Positions 1 through 8,476 of a DNA stretch of 44,975 nucleotides are shown in pieces. Made by a program: the position numbers and the translations under genes. Numbering within the stretch: the first letter of the stretch is position 1; every line of letters begins with the position of its first letter. Source of the DNA: Micavibrio sp. UBA6139 (GTDB lineage: Bacteria; Pseudomonadota; Alphaproteobacteria; Micavibrionales; Micavibrionaceae); contig DIVF01000061.1 in the NCBI GenBank assembly GCA_002423285.1, positions 1 to 44,975 of the forward strand. The letters run 5' to 3'. The notes below the pieces were generated by a model. That model searched no databases and had not been told where the DNA came from. It saw nothing but the letters and a program-made list of their open reading frames with translations.

Positions 1-19
1 CGGACTTTTGCAACAGGCC
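1..19 (-). mobile_element. possible terminal inverted repeat of an insertion sequence lying left of the window
   Basis: Read on the minus strand from position 19 to 1 the bases are GGCCTGTTGCAAAAGTCCG. The core TGTTGCAAA close to a GGC start resembles the ends of IS6-family elements and some IS5-like elements (family knowledge from memory). If it is an end, the element body lies outside the window. No transposase is visible here, so this is suggestive only. The following bases to position 100 are very AT-rich and hold no gene. Confidence 0.3.
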
Positions 20-100
20 TAATAAATAAAATTGACAGCACAAATAAAAATGGATTCTTGTTTATAAAATTTATAAAACCACCCTTAAAATCTCTTTCAC

Positions 101-883
101 TCACCAAACTGCCTCACGCTTCTCCAAAAACGCACTCAACCCTTCTTTCGCTTCTTCCCCTGCGCGTGTCTCCGCGATGCGGGTTGCGGATTCCAACATC
201 AATGCGTGGGTGATGGGTTGGTCGGTGAAATCCTGGCAGAGTTGTTTGGCGGCGGCGCGAGCTTTGGGGCCGTTGCCCGCCAAGATGCCAAGGAGGAGTT
301 GCAGTTCGGCATCCATGCTGGCGTGGTCATCGACCAGTTCGTGGACGAGGCCAATATTTTTAGCCGTTCTGGCATCAAAGCGTTCTGCGGTTTGGAAATA
401 GCGGCGGCATTGACGCTCCCCAATCACACGCAGGACATAAGGGGCAATTGTCGCGGGGATCAGGCCGAGCTTGACTTCAGACAGCGCAAATTTCGCGTCA
501 TTTTCGGCGATAACGATGTCGCAGCAGGCCGCCAAGCCGACACCACCGCCAAAGACCGCACCCTGCACACAAGCAATGGTGGTTTTTGGCAGGGTATAGA
601 GTTTATGCAGCATATTGGCCAAGGCCAACGCATCTTCTTTATTCTGACGCTCAGAATATTCAGCAACGCGTTTCATCCAGTGAAGGTCTGCGCCAGCGGA
701 AAAACTCTTCCCCGCCCCACGCAACACGACCACATGAACATCATGCTGAATCAGCAACGCATCCAGCTTACCGCTTAAATTTGCGATCACGTGTTCATCA
801 AACGCGTTATGCGCGTCGGGGCGGTTCAGGGTGATGGTGGCAACACCATTGGAAACATTCATCAAAACGATATCTGTGTTCAT
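101..883 (-). CDS. liuC: methylglutaconyl-CoA hydratase (enoyl-CoA hydratase family)
   Basis: A 260-residue crotonase-fold enzyme. It should hydrate 3-methylglutaconyl-CoA to HMG-CoA in leucine degradation in the cytoplasm. The oxyanion-hole segments SAGADLHWM (about residues 62-70) and GAVFGGGVG (108-116) are visible. So is FALSEVKLGLIPA (132-144), whose Glu is the conserved catalytic acid. The GADLHWM and GGGVGLAACCD variants are typical of LiuC/GnyH rather than general fatty-acid hydratases. The start at 883 is chosen because it lies 4 bases after the liuB stop and begins the conserved N-terminus. A start at 931 would add 16 unconserved residues inside liuB. It is co-transcribed with liuB. 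LiuA, LiuD and LiuE are not in the window. Confidence 0.87.
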   Translation of the reverse strand: MNTDIVLMNVSNGVATITLNRPDAHNAFDEHVIANLSGKLDALLIQHDVHVVVLRGAGKSFSAGADLHWMKRVAEYSERQNKEDALALANMLHKLYTLPKTTIACVQGAVFGGGVGLAACCDIVIAENDAKFALSEVKLGLIPATIAPYVLRVIGERQCRRYFQTAERFDARTAKNIGLVHELVDDHASMDAELQLLLGILAGNGPKARAAAKQLCQDFTDQPITHALMLESATRIAETRAGEEAKEGLSAFLEKREAVW

Positions 884-887
884 GTCA

Positions 888-2495
888 TTACATCCTAAAT
901 ACGCCGTAGCGGGTTTCTTCGATTGGGGCATTAAGGCTGGCGGAGATTGCCAGACCTAAAATCTTGCGTGTATCGGCCGGGTCAATCACGCCGTCATCCC
1001 ATAAACGCGCGCTGGCGTAGTATGGGTTTCCTTCGCGTTCATATTGGTCCTGAACGGGTTTTTTGAAATCGGCTTCTTCGGTGGCGGACCATTTTTTACC
1101 GTCACGCTCTAATGCTGCGCGTTTCACCGTGGCCAGAACACCAGCGGCCTGTTCGCCGCCCATCACTGAAATCCGGGCATTGGGCCACATCCATAAGAAA
1201 CGCGGGTTAAAGGCGCGGCCACACATGCCGTAATTCCCCGCCCCAAATGACCCACCGATAATGACGGTGAATTTTGGAACGCGGGCGCAGGATACAGCCG
1301 TAACCATCTTGGCCCCGTCCTTGGCAATGCCGCCGCTTTCATATTTCTGACCCACCATAAACCCGGTGATGTTTTGCAAGAAGACGAGCGGAATGCCGCG
1401 CTGGTTACACAGTTCGATAAAATGTGTGCCCTTCAACGCGCTTTCTGAAAACAACACGCCGTTATTGGCAACGATGCCGACCGGCATGCCGTAAATATGG
1501 GCGAAGCCTGTGACCAATGTCGTGCCATAGCGTTTTTTGAATTCATCAAATTCACTGCCATCAACCAGACGGGCGATAATTTCGCGGACATCGACGGGCG
1601 TTTTCAAATCGGGCGGGACGATGCCGTGCAGTTCAGAGACATCAAAATGCGGCTCAACCGGGGTTTGCATCGCCAGTTGCATCTGTTTTTCACGGTTCAA
1701 ATTGGCAATGGCGCGGCGTGCGATTTCAAGTGCGTGATGATCGTTATCGGCCAGATGATCAGCCACACCGGATACACGGGTGTGAACATCACCCCCGCCC
1801 AAATCTTCTGCCGTGACATCTTCTCCTGTTGCCGCCTTTACCAGTGGGGGACCAGCAAGGAAGATGGTGCCTTGTTCCTTCACGATAATGCTTTCATCGG
1901 ACATGGCGGGGATATATGCCCCGCCCGCTGTACAAGACCCCATCACCACAGCGATTTGCGGAATACCATGCGCAGACATATTCGCCTGATTAAAGAAGAT
2001 ACGGCCAAAATGGTCGCGGTCCGGGAAGACTTCATCCTGATTGGGAAGGTTGGCCCCGCCGCTATCGACCAGATAGACGCAAGGTAGATTGTTTTGTTCG
2101 GCAATTTCCTGCGCGCGCAGATGTTTCTTCACGGTCAACGGATAATAGGTTCCGCCCTTCACCGTGGCATCATTACAGACCACCACACATTCCTGACCAG
2201 AAATGCGGCCAATGCCGGTGATGATCCCGGCGGCGGGAATGTCATCTTCATACACTTCATGCGCGGCCAGTTGGGACAGCTCCAGAAACGGCGAACCTGC
2301 ATCCAGCAAATGCGCGATACGGTCGCGCGGCAATAATTTGCCACGGGACGTATGACGCTCCCGCGCTTTATCGCCCCCGCCCAGTTCGATTTTGGCGACC
2401 TTGGCTTTCAATTCGCCCAGCAGCGCATCCATGCGCGCTTTATTGGCGACGAAGGCCGGGCTGGCGGTGTCAATCTGTGTGCCGATCTGTCCCAT
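888..2495 (-). CDS. liuB: methylcrotonoyl-CoA carboxylase beta (carboxyltransferase) subunit
   Basis: 535 residues, the normal length for the carboxyltransferase subunit of 3-methylcrotonyl-CoA carboxylase. It transfers CO2 from biotin to methylcrotonyl-CoA in leucine catabolism. The N-terminal half carries the acyl-CoA carboxylase pattern GGGDKARERHTSRGKLLPRD (about 39-58), VDSGGANLPNQ and GSCTAGGAYIPAMSDE. The C-terminal half carries TGFMVGQKYESGGIAKDGAKM and GGSFGAGNYGMCGR, which line the acyl-CoA/biotin site. Propionyl-CoA carboxylase beta is the nearest alternative, but GGANLPNQDEVFPD and YGMCGRAF favour LiuB. The start has AGGGAAAG upstream. The biotin-carboxylase partner LiuD is not in the window. 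Confidence 0.9.
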   Translation of the reverse strand: MGQIGTQIDTASPAFVANKARMDALLGELKAKVAKIELGGGDKARERHTSRGKLLPRDRIAHLLDAGSPFLELSQLAAHEVYEDDIPAAGIITGIGRISGQECVVVCNDATVKGGTYYPLTVKKHLRAQEIAEQNNLPCVYLVDSGGANLPNQDEVFPDRDHFGRIFFNQANMSAHGIPQIAVVMGSCTAGGAYIPAMSDESIIVKEQGTIFLAGPPLVKAATGEDVTAEDLGGGDVHTRVSGVADHLADNDHHALEIARRAIANLNREKQMQLAMQTPVEPHFDVSELHGIVPPDLKTPVDVREIIARLVDGSEFDEFKKRYGTTLVTGFAHIYGMPVGIVANNGVLFSESALKGTHFIELCNQRGIPLVFLQNITGFMVGQKYESGGIAKDGAKMVTAVSCARVPKFTVIIGGSFGAGNYGMCGRAFNPRFLWMWPNARISVMGGEQAAGVLATVKRAALERDGKKWSATEEADFKKPVQDQYEREGNPYYASARLWDDGVIDPADTRKILGLAISASLNAPIEETRYGVFRM

Positions 2496-2593
2496 AAACT
2501 TTCCCTAACTTGTTGATTTTGTAAGCTAGAACAAATTAAAAATCATGTCTATCTGGCAACGCACCATTGATCGAAATGCCCACCGCAGAAGGT

Positions 2594-2622
2594 TTGACAT
2601 AAACGTCATCCCTTGCTAGCCT
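2594..2622 (+). promoter_or_regulatory. candidate sigma-70 promoter of the first metallopeptidase gene
   Basis: TTGACA at 2594-2599, a 17-base spacer, then TAGCCT at 2617-2622. The -35 box is perfect and the -10 box weak. It sits about 45 bases before the chosen start at 2667. The same TTGACA appears before the downstream paralog. Confidence 0.45.
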
Positions 2623-2666
2623 GCACCCAACAAGCAAAAAAAGAATTGGAACAGGGATTCCAAAAA

Positions 2667-3788
2667 ATGGCCTTAAGCCATCTGAATACACGTCGAGGAA
2701 AAATGCTGTGTGGACTCTTTTTTGGGTCGACAATGGCCCTGTATGGCCTGACCACAGCCCACGCAAATGATGATCACCCGGAGCATAATGACCACCCAGG
2801 GCATGATGACCATGCGCATTCTCTGATCGCTGAAGAAGCCATCATTAGCACGATTGAAAATATTCAGCCTGTGACCGGGGAAGAGCGACTGAATGTTGCC
2901 ATCCCCTTTGCTGACCTGCCAACGCATGGCGACCCGCGCATCAAAAGTTTGATTGCAGCATTCCAGCGCACGGCGCTGGGCCGTGAAATGTATAATTATG
3001 CCGTTGCTGAAGGCACATCACTGCAATGGGAGGCTGATGACGACAAACGCGTTGGCGCGTACTTCCATAATAAAAACCTTATTACGCTTGATGCACGCTC
3101 CAGCAATGATTCCATCATGCTAACTCTGGCTCATGAAATTCGCCACGCATGGCAATTCAGGACATTGGATGTGACGGCGTGGGCACTGAGCCCAAAAGAC
3201 CGTTGGAGCGCATCACGCCTGATTGAAGCGGATAGCTGTGCCTTTACCGCCCATTATGTTGCCGATTATCACAAAGAAACCGGAATAATGTTGAATGCTC
3301 AAAAAAGCTATAACCGCTTTCTGATCGAAGACTATGTGAAGAAACCAGAACGCCAGCGCGATTACATCAAGGACGCGTTTGAACCCTGCTTTCGTAAGGT
3401 AGAGGATTATTACAACGACCTGCACGTTGATGCGGTCAAGCATTATTTTAATCAAAACCGCGCCGTTTATAACCGGGTTGAAAATTCCAACAGCCGCAAA
3501 AATCTGACCAATGCCTTTGACACGGGCTTTAATATGCCACCAAACAATGAACGCGCGCGCCTGTTTAAAGGGTTCTTTACCCTGTCCGTGACAAAGGATG
3601 GCGGCACCCCCGTTCCGCAAATCTCCCGTCTGGATACGCTGGCATTTTTGGATTGGATTGCCAAGCAGACACCCTTTACCCGTCCGGAAGATGATGTTGA
3701 AGTCGCCAGAATGAGTGCTGAATTTTACGCCATGCGCCTGCAATTGCTGCGCGGGGCCAACAACAAGTCGGCCAAACCCCGGCCTTAA
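2667..3788 (+). CDS. secreted putative zinc metallopeptidase with His-rich N-terminus (paralog A)
   Basis: 373 residues from the ATG at 2667, chosen because it begins a signal peptide (hydrophobic about 13-30, cleavage near TAHA at 30-33). An earlier in-frame start at 2613 would precede it. The mature N-terminus is remarkable: NDDHPEHNDHPGHDDHAH (34-51) has seven His among Asp and could bind zinc. HEIRH (156-160) is a zinc-protease motif. RLIEADSCAFTA (184-195) holds an acidic residue placed like the third ligand of gluzincin-type proteases. The pattern HExRHxWQF resembles families named as putative metallopeptidases of unknown function, such as DUF6782-like; this is from memory. Substrate unknown. 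The next gene is a clear paralog, so this is a tandem duplication. Confidence 0.7.
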   Translation: MALSHLNTRRGKMLCGLFFGSTMALYGLTTAHANDDHPEHNDHPGHDDHAHSLIAEEAIISTIENIQPVTGEERLNVAIPFADLPTHGDPRIKSLIAAFQRTALGREMYNYAVAEGTSLQWEADDDKRVGAYFHNKNLITLDARSSNDSIMLTLAHEIRHAWQFRTLDVTAWALSPKDRWSASRLIEADSCAFTAHYVADYHKETGIMLNAQKSYNRFLIEDYVKKPERQRDYIKDAFEPCFRKVEDYYNDLHVDAVKHYFNQNRAVYNRVENSNSRKNLTNAFDTGFNMPPNNERARLFKGFFTLSVTKDGGTPVPQISRLDTLAFLDWIAKQTPFTRPEDDVEVARMSAEFYAMRLQLLRGANNKSAKPRP

Positions 3789-3811
3789 AAAACCCAGCCA
3801 GCCCGTAAAGT

Positions 3812-3841
3812 TTGACAGGCAGCCCCATTCCAGCCTAAACT
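3812..3841 (+). promoter_or_regulatory. candidate promoter of the second metallopeptidase gene
   Basis: TTGACA at 3812-3817 and TAAACT at 3836-3841, spaced by 18 bases, about 43 bases before the TTG start at 3885. It suggests the two paralogs are separately transcribed. Confidence 0.4.
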
Positions 3842-3884
3842 CCTTGATTATGAAAATATATGGCTTTGTGAGAAGGGTAATGCA

Positions 3885-4892
3885 TTGAAAATAAACAAAA
3901 AATTATCCGGGCTTCACATGGCGTTTATTATTGCCGCCGGCCTTTTCGCCGGGCATTTGCTCGAACAGGACACCAGCCACGAAACCGGCGAAGAAAACCT
4001 GAACGAAACAATCGCCCTGAAAGACGTTCAAAAGCGTGGTGATGCGCGCCTTAACCGGATTATTTCCGGCCTGCGCCACAGCAGCATGGGCGAAGAACTC
4101 TATCGCTATGCTCTTAATAGTGGCGTCAATGTTGCGTGGGAAAACAAAGACGATTCCGCCGCTGGGTCGTATTATAATGAAACAACCCTGCTAACCATTG
4201 ATTCGAGAAGCAGCGACAGCCAATTGATTTCCGTCATGGCCCATGAACTGCGCCATCACTGGCAATTCACAGCAACAGATATCAACCTGATGACCTTAGA
4301 CCCCCTGCGCGCGTGGCAAACTGCTCGCCTGCTGGAAGTTGACGCCTGCGCCTATACAGCGAAATTTGCCACAGAATATAACGAAAAATCAGAGAAAAAA
4401 ATTGATCTGGGCAACAAATACGGCAGCAAAACACTGGCCCATTACAGCAAAATTCCTACCTCAGAACGTGACTATATTAAAGATGCCGTCATGCCGTGCT
4501 TTGCTGAAATTACAACCAATGACAATTATAATAAAAATCACGCCGGGTTTACGCAAACACTGGCTGATATTTATGAAATCCGCTATGTGAATGCGGTTCA
4601 GAGCAAAGACTATGACTTCCTGCTGGCAGAATACGAACAAATGCCAAATGCTGAGCGTATCAAGACGCATTTTTCTCAGCTTTTAACCTCGACACTGGAC
4701 CCAGAAAAGCTGGAACCGATGATCCGGGATGCCAGCAACGAAGACTTCGTTGAATGGATTAACACCGCCACCACCAACGACTTGACCAAGGACATTTTGC
4801 GCCTGCAACGCCACTTTGAAAAAACCCGTGTCAAGTTGATGGATCACGTGCATAAGGCTTCCGGGCATCCGGCACCCGCGCCGTCTTCATAA
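3885..4892 (+). CDS. secreted putative zinc metallopeptidase (paralog B)
   Basis: 335 residues. The start is TTG at 3885, supported by AGAAGGG at 3871-3877 with 7-base spacing. The N-terminus is a signal peptide or signal anchor (hydrophobic about 11-26). HELRH (120-124) and RLLEVDACAYTAK (148-160) align with HEIRH and RLIEADSCAFTAH of the upstream paralog. The flanking patterns GDARLNRII, MGEELYRYAL, LTIDSRSSDSQL and SERDYIKDA also align. It lacks the His-rich segment. It is probably exported and zinc dependent with unknown substrate. The catalytic motif is intact in both copies, so neither looks like a decaying duplicate. ATG at 3880 upstream runs into TGA after one codon and is not the start. 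Confidence 0.68.
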   Translation: MKINKKLSGLHMAFIIAAGLFAGHLLEQDTSHETGEENLNETIALKDVQKRGDARLNRIISGLRHSSMGEELYRYALNSGVNVAWENKDDSAAGSYYNETTLLTIDSRSSDSQLISVMAHELRHHWQFTATDINLMTLDPLRAWQTARLLEVDACAYTAKFATEYNEKSEKKIDLGNKYGSKTLAHYSKIPTSERDYIKDAVMPCFAEITTNDNYNKNHAGFTQTLADIYEIRYVNAVQSKDYDFLLAEYEQMPNAERIKTHFSQLLTSTLDPEKLEPMIRDASNEDFVEWINTATTNDLTKDILRLQRHFEKTRVKLMDHVHKASGHPAPAPSS

Positions 4893-4949
4893 ACACCCCG
4901 CACCCTTTGTTTTTCTTATAAAAATCTACCCCCATGCGCGTTAACAGCA

Positions 4950-4977
4950 TTGACTGCGCTGGCCCAGACCCTACACT
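4950..4977 (+). promoter_or_regulatory. candidate promoter of fadE
   Basis: TTGACT at 4950-4955, a 16-base spacer, TACACT at 4972-4977. This gives a leader of about 36 bases that contains CAGGGAG at 5004-5010 before the ATG at 5020. A TATAAT at 4991-4996 has no -35 box at the right distance. Confidence 0.4.
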
Positions 4978-5019
4978 TGATTCCCATAGATATAATTTGA
5001 AATCAGGGAGTTTTTCGAG

Positions 5020-7263
5020 ATGTTGGGTAAGTTCGCGCTGGCGCAGTTTAAAAAGGTCAATGACAGCATTTCACCGACGCAACGTGCGGCGCTTGAATCT
5101 GGTACTGTTGGATTTGAACGGTCCATCTTTTCTGGCTCCCCCGACTGGACAGGTTTGCTGAACACCCCGGCCCCGGCACTCAGCTTCGAAGAACAATCCT
5201 TCCTTGATAATGAAACAGAAGAACTCTGCCATCTGATTGATGACTGGAAAATTCGTGATGAACTAAAAGATCTGTCACCGGAAGTATGGGCCTATCTGAA
5301 AGAAAAGAAATTCTTTGGCATGATCATTCCAAAGGAATTTGGCGGCCTTGGTTTCAGTGCCTATGGTCACGCAACAATCGTTGCGAAGATTGCCACACGC
5401 AGCGGCACTGTTGCCGCCACCGCCATGGTGCCAAACTCCCTCGGCCCTGGTGAGCTCCTGATGCAATACGGAACAGATGCGCAGAAAAACCATTATTTGC
5501 CCCGTCTGGCCGATGGCCGCGAAGTGCCGTGTTTCTCCCTGACCAGCCCGCAAGCGGGTTCCGATGCCACCAACCTGAAGGATGAAGGCGTCGTCTTTAA
5601 GGGCGAAGACAATAAACTCTATCTGCGCCTGAACTGGGAAAAACGCTATATCACGCTAGCACCTGTTGCGACCTTGTTCGGTCTGGCCTTCCGCCTGCGT
5701 GACCCTGAACACCTGCTGGGCGATAAGGAAGATGTCGGTATTACCTTGGCCCTTATTCCAAAGGGCACTGAAGGCATGACCACTGGTTTCCGTCACCGCC
5801 CGATGGGTTCACCGTTCCAGAACGGTCCGCACTGGGGCAAGGATGTTGTCATCCCGGTCGATAGCATTATCGGCGGTCCGAAATATGCGGGTATGGGTTG
5901 GAACATGCTGGTTGATTGCCTGTCGATTGGCCGTTCGATCTCACTGCCAGCATCGTCTAGCGGTATGGCGCGTTATTTGTCCCGCGCTACCGGGGCCTAC
6001 AGCTTTATCCGTCAACAATTCGGCACACAACTATCCGGGATGGAGGGTGTTCAAGAATCCCTCGCCCGTATTGGTGGCCTGACATACATGATTGATGCCG
6101 CTCGTGCTCTGCCATTGCAAGATCTGGATATGGCGCATGCCGCCGGACAACAGGCCCGCCCGGCTGTCTCTTCCGCCATCCTCAAATACCACGCCACCAA
6201 TTCCGGTCGTCAGGTCATTATTGACGCAATGGATATTCATGGCGGCAAGGGCGTTGTTGAAGGACCAAACAACCCGGTTGGCGGCCTTTATCAGGGCGTT
6301 CCGGTTGGCATCACGGTTGAGGGTGCGAATATCATGACCCGTTCCTTGATGATCTTTGGTCAGGGCGCGTTTTTGGCCCACCCTTATACGCTGGATGAAA
6401 TTCGTGCGGCGAAAAACAACGATGCGAAAGCGGCGGGTGAGTTGCTGCGCAAGCATTTATGCAACATCTTCAACAATGCGGGCCGTACATTCTTCCACGG
6501 CCTGACATTTGGCCTGTTCGCGACCAGCCCGCAATCGGGCCCAGACGCAACATTCTATAAACACATCAACCGCCTCAGCAATGCGTTTGCCTTCACGGCG
6601 AATATCACCATGCTGACATTACAGGCCGGTTTGATGCGCAAGGAACGTACCTCTGCCCTGCTTGGTGATGCGCTCAGCAATCTTTACATCGGGGCACAGG
6701 TTTTGCGCCGTTGGACGTTGGATGGTCGCAAGGCCGAAGATGCACCATTGATGCAATGGGCCGCCAGCCACTGTGTTTACAACGCTGAAAACGCGTTGCA
6801 TGAGATGATTGAAAACCATCCCAACAAAATTGCGCGTTTCCTGTTGAAACCGATGGTCTTCCCATTTGGTCGCCTGACATCCAAACCATCCCACGAACTG
6901 GATGCGAAGGTGGCCGCTATTTTGTCCAAACCCGGTGAGGCACGCGACCGCCTGACGGCTGGTATGTATATGCCAACAGCTGGTCATGAATACATGGCCC
7001 GTCTGGAAAATGCCTTTAAACTTGCGCATGAGGCACAGCCTCATGAACAGGCGCTGGCCAAGGCCGTGAAGAAAGGCAAACTGAGCCAATCCGAAAATCA
7101 CGAAGAAATGATCAAGGAAGCGGAAGAAAAGGGTCTGGTCACCGTTGAGATCGCAGCCCTGCTGCGCAAAACACAAGCCGCGCGTGAAGACATCGTTCAG
7201 GTTGATTACTACAACCCCGACTTCCAAGGCGGGGCCATGCAACGCGTGAAACCGTCAATCTAA
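5020..7263 (+). CDS. fadE: acyl-CoA dehydrogenase, FadE type
   Basis: 747 residues, close to the length of E. coli FadE and about twice that of ordinary acyl-CoA dehydrogenases. It catalyses the first, FAD-dependent step of fatty-acid beta-oxidation. After an N-terminal extension the dehydrogenase core starts near residue 60. It shows FFGMIIPKEFGGLGFSA, CFSLTSPQAGSDA (flavin loop), RHRPMGSPFQNGPHWG and DIHGGKGVVEGPNN. GITVEGANIMTRSLMIFGQG contains the Glu usually assigned as catalytic base. The C-terminal roughly 280 residues correspond to the DUF1974 region specific to FadE. The start has CAGGGAG 9 bases upstream. It is a single-gene unit bounded by a promoter and a strong terminator. Confidence 0.88.
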   Translation: MLGKFALAQFKKVNDSISPTQRAALESGTVGFERSIFSGSPDWTGLLNTPAPALSFEEQSFLDNETEELCHLIDDWKIRDELKDLSPEVWAYLKEKKFFGMIIPKEFGGLGFSAYGHATIVAKIATRSGTVAATAMVPNSLGPGELLMQYGTDAQKNHYLPRLADGREVPCFSLTSPQAGSDATNLKDEGVVFKGEDNKLYLRLNWEKRYITLAPVATLFGLAFRLRDPEHLLGDKEDVGITLALIPKGTEGMTTGFRHRPMGSPFQNGPHWGKDVVIPVDSIIGGPKYAGMGWNMLVDCLSIGRSISLPASSSGMARYLSRATGAYSFIRQQFGTQLSGMEGVQESLARIGGLTYMIDAARALPLQDLDMAHAAGQQARPAVSSAILKYHATNSGRQVIIDAMDIHGGKGVVEGPNNPVGGLYQGVPVGITVEGANIMTRSLMIFGQGAFLAHPYTLDEIRAAKNNDAKAAGELLRKHLCNIFNNAGRTFFHGLTFGLFATSPQSGPDATFYKHINRLSNAFAFTANITMLTLQAGLMRKERTSALLGDALSNLYIGAQVLRRWTLDGRKAEDAPLMQWAASHCVYNAENALHEMIENHPNKIARFLLKPMVFPFGRLTSKPSHELDAKVAAILSKPGEARDRLTAGMYMPTAGHEYMARLENAFKLAHEAQPHEQALAKAVKKGKLSQSENHEEMIKEAEEKGLVTVEIAALLRKTQAAREDIVQVDYYNPDFQGGAMQRVKPSI

Positions 7264-7285
7264 CGGACAACATACTGAAACCATC

Positions 7286-7317
7286 AAAAACGGGGCGTTG
7301 CAAAACGCCCCGTTTTT
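7286..7317 (+). terminator. intrinsic terminator after fadE
   Basis: CGGGGCGTT (7291-7299), loop GCAA, AACGCCCCG (7304-7312), then TTTTT. With flanking A and T runs the stem extends to 14 pairs. A GCAA tetraloop on a GC-rich stem is very stable. The A run makes it usable from both strands. Confidence 0.9.
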
Positions 7318-7352
7318 ACGCTCTCGACTATACTTCCCTACGCCTTATCTTT

Positions 7353-7364
7353 TATAATACCACC
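7353..7364 (+). promoter_or_regulatory. -10 box directly before the CPBP start codon (possible leaderless start)
   Basis: A perfect TATAAT at 7353-7358 is followed by 6 bases and then the ATG at 7365. There is no purine-rich ribosome site in between. The -35 region is poor. Transcription would be expected to start at or next to the ATG. Confidence 0.45.
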
Positions 7365-8018
7365 ATGACATTCACCCGAAACCAGATCGCCCTGACCCTA
7401 GAATTCCTGCTGGTGTTTGCCGGCCTGCCCTTGCTGGTCCTGACGCTGAAGGATCGTGGGTTTATGATTATGCTGCTCTGGTGTGGCGCACTGGTTGTTT
7501 ATGCGGTTATGCACCGCTGGTATGAACGTAAGCACGGAACGGAATGGAACTGGCCGGGGCTACGTGCGGGATGGAAAAGCGTCGCACTCCGTTTCGCCTG
7601 TCTGGCCCCGCTGATCACAGCCATCACTTGGTTTGCATTCCGTGATGGCCATCAATTCCTGTCCTTCCCGCGCGATCGCCCGGATATTTGGATTAAGGTC
7701 ATGGTCCTCTACCCTCTCCTCTCCGTCTGGCCACAAGAAATCATCTATCGCAGCTTTATCCGTCACCGCTATGCGCCGCTTTTTAAAACGCGGGCTGCCT
7801 ATATCGCTGCATCCGCCATTGCCTTCGGGTTTATGCATATCCTGTTCTTAAACCCCGTTGCCATTACGATGACATTGATTGGTGGGGTGTTGTTCGCGCA
7901 TAGCTATTATAAACATCAATCACTGGCGCTGGCCTGTCTTGAACATGCGCTTTATGGCTGCCTGATTTTTACAATTGGTCTGGGGCAGTTTTTCTTTAGC
8001 GGAGCCGCTTGGGGATGA
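7365..8018 (+). CDS. CPBP-family intramembrane protease-like protein
   Basis: 217 residues with about six hydrophobic segments, so an inner-membrane protein. The CPBP/Abi motifs are present. QEIIYRSFIRHRY (about 125-137) is motif 1, with the usual EExxxR appearing as QExxxR. FGFMHILF (about 149-156) is motif 2 with its His, and LEHALYG (about 187-193) is motif 3. Family members include CAAX prenyl proteases and bacteriocin self-immunity proteins. Its stop overlaps the ATG of the EndoU-like gene in ATGA (8015-8018), so the two are translationally coupled. No Shine-Dalgarno sequence is seen before its ATG. The first Glu of motif 1 is replaced by Gln, which may reduce protease activity. Role as processing protease or immunity factor is inference. 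Confidence 0.78.
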   Translation: MTFTRNQIALTLEFLLVFAGLPLLVLTLKDRGFMIMLLWCGALVVYAVMHRWYERKHGTEWNWPGLRAGWKSVALRFACLAPLITAITWFAFRDGHQFLSFPRDRPDIWIKVMVLYPLLSVWPQEIIYRSFIRHRYAPLFKTRAAYIAASAIAFGFMHILFLNPVAITMTLIGGVLFAHSYYKHQSLALACLEHALYGCLIFTIGLGQFFFSGAAWG

Positions 8019-8476
8019 GGGGTAAGCAATCCTTACAGATTTTTCTGTTCTGCCTGTCCTTGATGATTATGGGCGTCACGATGCTGCGCGATCACGTCTA
8101 TTCCGGTGAAACCAATAACCACGCGGCAACAACAGCGCAACCCGCCCCGGCAAATGATAACAACCCACGCCTCAGCCAAAAACGTATCCAACATATTCTC
8201 TATGGCGATCAAAGCGGCGGCGGTCACAAATTTGGCGCTGGGATTCCGTGCAAGTCTGAATTCCCATCCTACTGGACTGATCAAGACATCATCGACACGG
8301 TCAAGGCCTTGGCCGCCAATGACAATGCCGGATGGGAAAAACAGAATAACGGCTATTACACCGCCGAACAGAACACGCAAGACGGCACCCGCGTGCGTGT
8401 TGTTCTGGACCGCGAGGGCGATGACATCATCACCGCCTATCCGGTCAACACGCGCAGGAATGCCTGCCCCCGGTAA
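8015..8476 (+). CDS. membrane-anchored or secreted bacterial EndoU-like nuclease
   Basis: 153 residues from the ATG at 8015 (a TTG at 8009 is also in frame). Residues 7-24 form a hydrophobic signal anchor, followed by an Ala/Thr/Pro/Asn linker to about 51. Residues 56-146 match what I know of the bacterial EndoU domain, the RNase fold found in contact-dependent inhibition and polymorphic toxins. RIQHILYGD contains His60. SGGGHKFG contains His71. Then come FPSYWTDQDI, a W...GYY stretch, and the terminal ITAYPV with Tyr142. Two His and a C-terminal Tyr/Lys region form the active site in the family. It would cut RNA outside the cytoplasm or in a target cell. The length is that of a bare toxin domain with export signal, not a giant toxin. 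The call rests on motif order only. Confidence 0.68.
   Translation: MRGKQSLQIFLFCLSLMIMGVTMLRDHVYSGETNNHAATTAQPAPANDNNPRLSQKRIQHILYGDQSGGGHKFGAGIPCKSEFPSYWTDQDIIDTVKALAANDNAGWEKQNNGYYTAEQNTQDGTRVRVVLDREGDDIITAYPVNTRRNACPR

Noticed and set aside
206..778. 190-residue plus-strand reading frame opposite liuC
   Set aside because: It lies wholly antisense to a clear crotonase-family gene, has no recognisable domain or ribosome site, and follows the codon shadow of the real gene.
3880..3888. ATG CAT TGA mini-frame before the TTG start of paralog B
   Set aside because: Two codons only and too close to the ribosome site; the TTG at 3885 has correct spacing.
4991..4996. TATAAT before fadE as the main -10 box
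   Set aside because: No -35 box at 15-19 bases upstream; TTGACT-16-TACACT slightly upstream is a better pair.
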